DNA from: an uncultured Muribaculaceae bacterium
GTDB lineage: Bacteria > Bacteroidota > Bacteroidia > Bacteroidales > Muribaculaceae
NCBI GenBank assembly: GCA_910583795.1
Contig: CAJTZQ010000005.1
Location: forward strand, 20,118 to 84,117
Direction: 5' to 3'
DNA: 64,000 nt
The position numbers and the translations under genes are program-made. Positions 62,573 to 64,000 of this stretch are shown one piece after another; the stretch's first letter is position 1; the number at the start of each line of letters is the position of its first letter. The notes under the pieces were generated by a model, which saw nothing but the letters and a program-made list of their open reading frames with translations, did not search any database and was not told the origin of the DNA.

Positions 62573-63382
62573 ATGTTATTTTCTATTGTGACACCTTGTT
62601 TTAACAGTGAGTCAACGATATCTAAAACCATAGAGTCGATTCTCAACCAAACATTATCTGATTATGAGTACTTGATTATAGATGGAGGATCTACAGATCG
62701 CACATTAGATATAATCAAGTATTATGAACCAAAATTTGAAGGACGGTTACACTGGATAAGTGAAAAAGATTCTGGAATATACAATGCTATGAATAAAGGA
62801 GTGATGGCAGCTTCGGGAAATGTAGTTGGTATAGTTAATAGCGACGATTGGTTAGAGCCTAATACATTGGAGATAGTACGAAATACTTTAATAGCGAATA
62901 GTATTGACATTTCAATGCCATTTGCTATTACAGGAGAAATGAGGTTTCATTATAAAAATGGTAATAGCTTGATAATTAAAACTTCGGCTAAACGATATGA
63001 ACAATTTTCCAGAGTATATAGAATGGGATTGAACCACCCTGCTACTTTTGTTTCTAAAGCAGCATATGACAGATTTGGCTTGTTTGATGAGAATCTAAAA
63101 TTGTACGCTGATGCAGATCTAATAGTTAGGTTCTATAAAAATAATGTTCCCGTTATATTTGTAAATTCTGTATTATCCAATATGCTTGATGGAGGTGCAA
63201 GTAATGTTTATTCAAACAAAATTAAACAGGATGATAAATATATATTAAAGAAACACAGTAAGTCCAAAGGTGAATATTATAAACTATTATTCAAAAGGCG
63301 AATGATAGCTACATTAAAATTTACAGTTAGTAGTATTGCGTCATCTATCTTACGTAAATATAGAGAATATGTAAATGGATAG
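62573..63382 (+). CDS. Family 2 glycosyltransferase
   Basis: An inverting GT-A glycosyltransferase (269 residues). The N-terminus FSIVTPCFNSESTISKTIESI carries the nucleotide-binding start; YLIIDGGSTDRT (about 33-44), WISEKDSGIYNAMNKGV and the DxD-like NSDDWLEP (about 89-96) complete the GT2 signature. The C-terminal part is basic (KRRMIATLKF). It starts 4 bases after wzy. Donor and acceptor are unknown. Confidence 0.92.
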   Translation: MLFSIVTPCFNSESTISKTIESILNQTLSDYEYLIIDGGSTDRTLDIIKYYEPKFEGRLHWISEKDSGIYNAMNKGVMAASGNVVGIVNSDDWLEPNTLEIVRNTLIANSIDISMPFAITGEMRFHYKNGNSLIIKTSAKRYEQFSRVYRMGLNHPATFVSKAAYDRFGLFDENLKLYADADLIVRFYKNNVPVIFVNSVLSNMLDGGASNVYSNKIKQDDKYILKKHSKSKGEYYKLLFKRRMIATLKFTVSSIASSILRKYREYVNG

Positions 63383-63437
63383 ATATTCTTTGTATTTAAG
63401 AAATTAATACTTTTCTATATAACTTAGGCTAATTTCA

Positions 63438-64000
63438 ATGAAAACAGCGCTTATAACTGGAATAACCGGTCAGGACGGCTCTTTCCTTGCCGAGCTTCTT
63501 ATTGAGAAAGGTTATGATGTGCATGGCACTATCCGCCGCTCTTCAGTGGACTTTCGCGAACGTATCGCCCATCTCGAAGGACGCCCCAACTTCCATCTGC
63601 ATTATGCCGACCTCGGTGATTCAATGTCGATTATGCAGGTGATCAGTAAAGTAAAACCTGACGAGATATATAACTTGGCAGCCCAAAGTCATGTACAGGT
63701 GTCGTTCGACTCCCCGGAATTCACCGCCGATGTCGACGCCACTGGGGTACTCCGCATCCTTGAGGCTGTCCGCCTTTGCGGACTTGCACAGACCTGCCGC
63801 ATATACCAGGCATCCACCTCCGAACTTTACGGAAAGGTTGAGGAGGTGCCACAGAACGAGAAGACACCGTTCCATCCTTATAGCCCTTACGCCGTTGCGA
63901 AGCTCTACGGCTTCTGGATTGTGAAGGAATACCGCGAGGCATACAACATGTATTGCTGCTCCGGTATCCTCTTCAACCATGAGAGCGAGCGCCGTGGCGA
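63438..64000 (+). CDS. gmd: GDP-mannose 4,6-dehydratase, cut by the window edge
   Basis: Converts GDP-mannose to GDP-4-keto-6-deoxymannose, the first step towards GDP-fucose. Only the first 187 of about 350 codons are present. The Rossmann motif [18 protein letters not shown] is at the N-terminus, followed by GTIRRSS, the LGDSM and NLAAQSHV segments, the catalytic STSELYG (Ser/Thr-Glu) and [10 protein letters not shown] (YxxxK). G+C-richer codon use than the preceding capsule genes suggests a different origin or selection. A fucose-synthesis partner (fcl) is expected just beyond the edge. Confidence 0.95.
   Translation, partial: MKTALITGITGQDGSFLAELLIEKGYDVHGTIRRSSVDFRERIAHLEGRPNFHLHYADLGDSMSIMQVISKVKPDEIYNLAAQSHVQVSFDSPEFTADVDATGVLRILEAVRLCGLAQTCRIYQASTSELYGKVEEVPQNEKTPFHPYSPYAVAKLYGFWIVKEYREAYNMYCCSGILFNHESERRG

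Noticed and set aside
63621..63980. 119-codon minus-strand frame within gmd
   Set aside because: Antisense shadow of a strongly conserved gene with high G+C third positions.

Overview
The window looks like a chromosomal segment from a gut Bacteroidales bacterium, probably Muribaculaceae or a close relative. Evidence: several start regions carry the Bacteroidota promoter pattern TTTG-N19/20-TAnnTTTG. The genes include lineage-typical families (DUF4835, DUF5606, DUF4249 with a TonB receptor, a long NusB, a UpxY-type NusG paralogue). Neighbouring genes often overlap as TAATG or ATGA. The family-level assignment is inference; the phylum or order is well supported.

Layout. 1-3.9 kb: the tail of a gene, then a leftward electron-transfer operon (etfB, etfA, acyl-CoA dehydrogenase). 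4-7.8 kb: a TPR/PD40 lipoprotein-like gene, a CstA-type carrier and a PHP phosphatase. 7.9-20 kb: rightward housekeeping genes (rpsF-rpsR-rplI, dnaN, a DnaQ-like exonuclease, coaBC, a DUF4835 gene, recN, an rRNA methyltransferase, an unusually long nusB, yajC, a YbbR gene, coaE, a DUF5606 gene). 20-23.7 kb: a two-gene glucuronoxylan module (esterase and GH67 alpha-glucuronidase). 23.7-27 kb: a small membrane protein and the anaerobic ribonucleotide reductase nrdD-nrdG, leftward. 27.4-33.6 kb: malic enzyme, then a TonB receptor with a DUF4249 lipoprotein. 33.7-39.3 kb, leftward: an outer-membrane barrel protein, then an operon of a previously uncalled 58-residue membrane protein, dxs, trkA and trkH. 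39.6-51.2 kb, rightward: ftsK, lolA-like, trxB, dCMP deaminase, an S41 protease, 5-formyl-THF cyclo-ligase, a hemerythrin-like protein, a LuxR regulator and an M16 protease.

51.2-64 kb is the start of a surface polysaccharide locus and is the accessory, most interesting part. It opens with a perfect Bacteroidota promoter lying between 23-bp inverted repeats (22/23 matched) about 160 bp apart, which is the architecture of a phase-variable invertible promoter, here pointing towards the locus. Then come a long structured leader, a UpxY-like antiterminator, three different tandem-repeat arrays, two unrecognised proteins (one carrying an in-frame heptanucleotide microsatellite that could switch it off by slippage), and a strongly folded non-coding block near 54.2 kb. 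The biosynthetic genes follow: a cytidylyltransferase, a NeuB-type synthase, an acetyltransferase and a HAD phosphatase (together a nonulosonic-acid cassette), a Wzx flippase, a GT42-like putative transferase, a second acetyltransferase, a Wzy polymerase, a GT2 glycosyltransferase and the beginning of gmd. The biosynthetic genes are much richer in A+T than the rest, as expected of a transferred capsule cluster; gmd returns to the host composition.

Two further themes recur. Short arrays with a 7-nt period appear at several unrelated places, and a 67-bp element is present twice (39.4 and 43.1 kb), each copy near a promoter-like sequence and keeping the same short reading frame.
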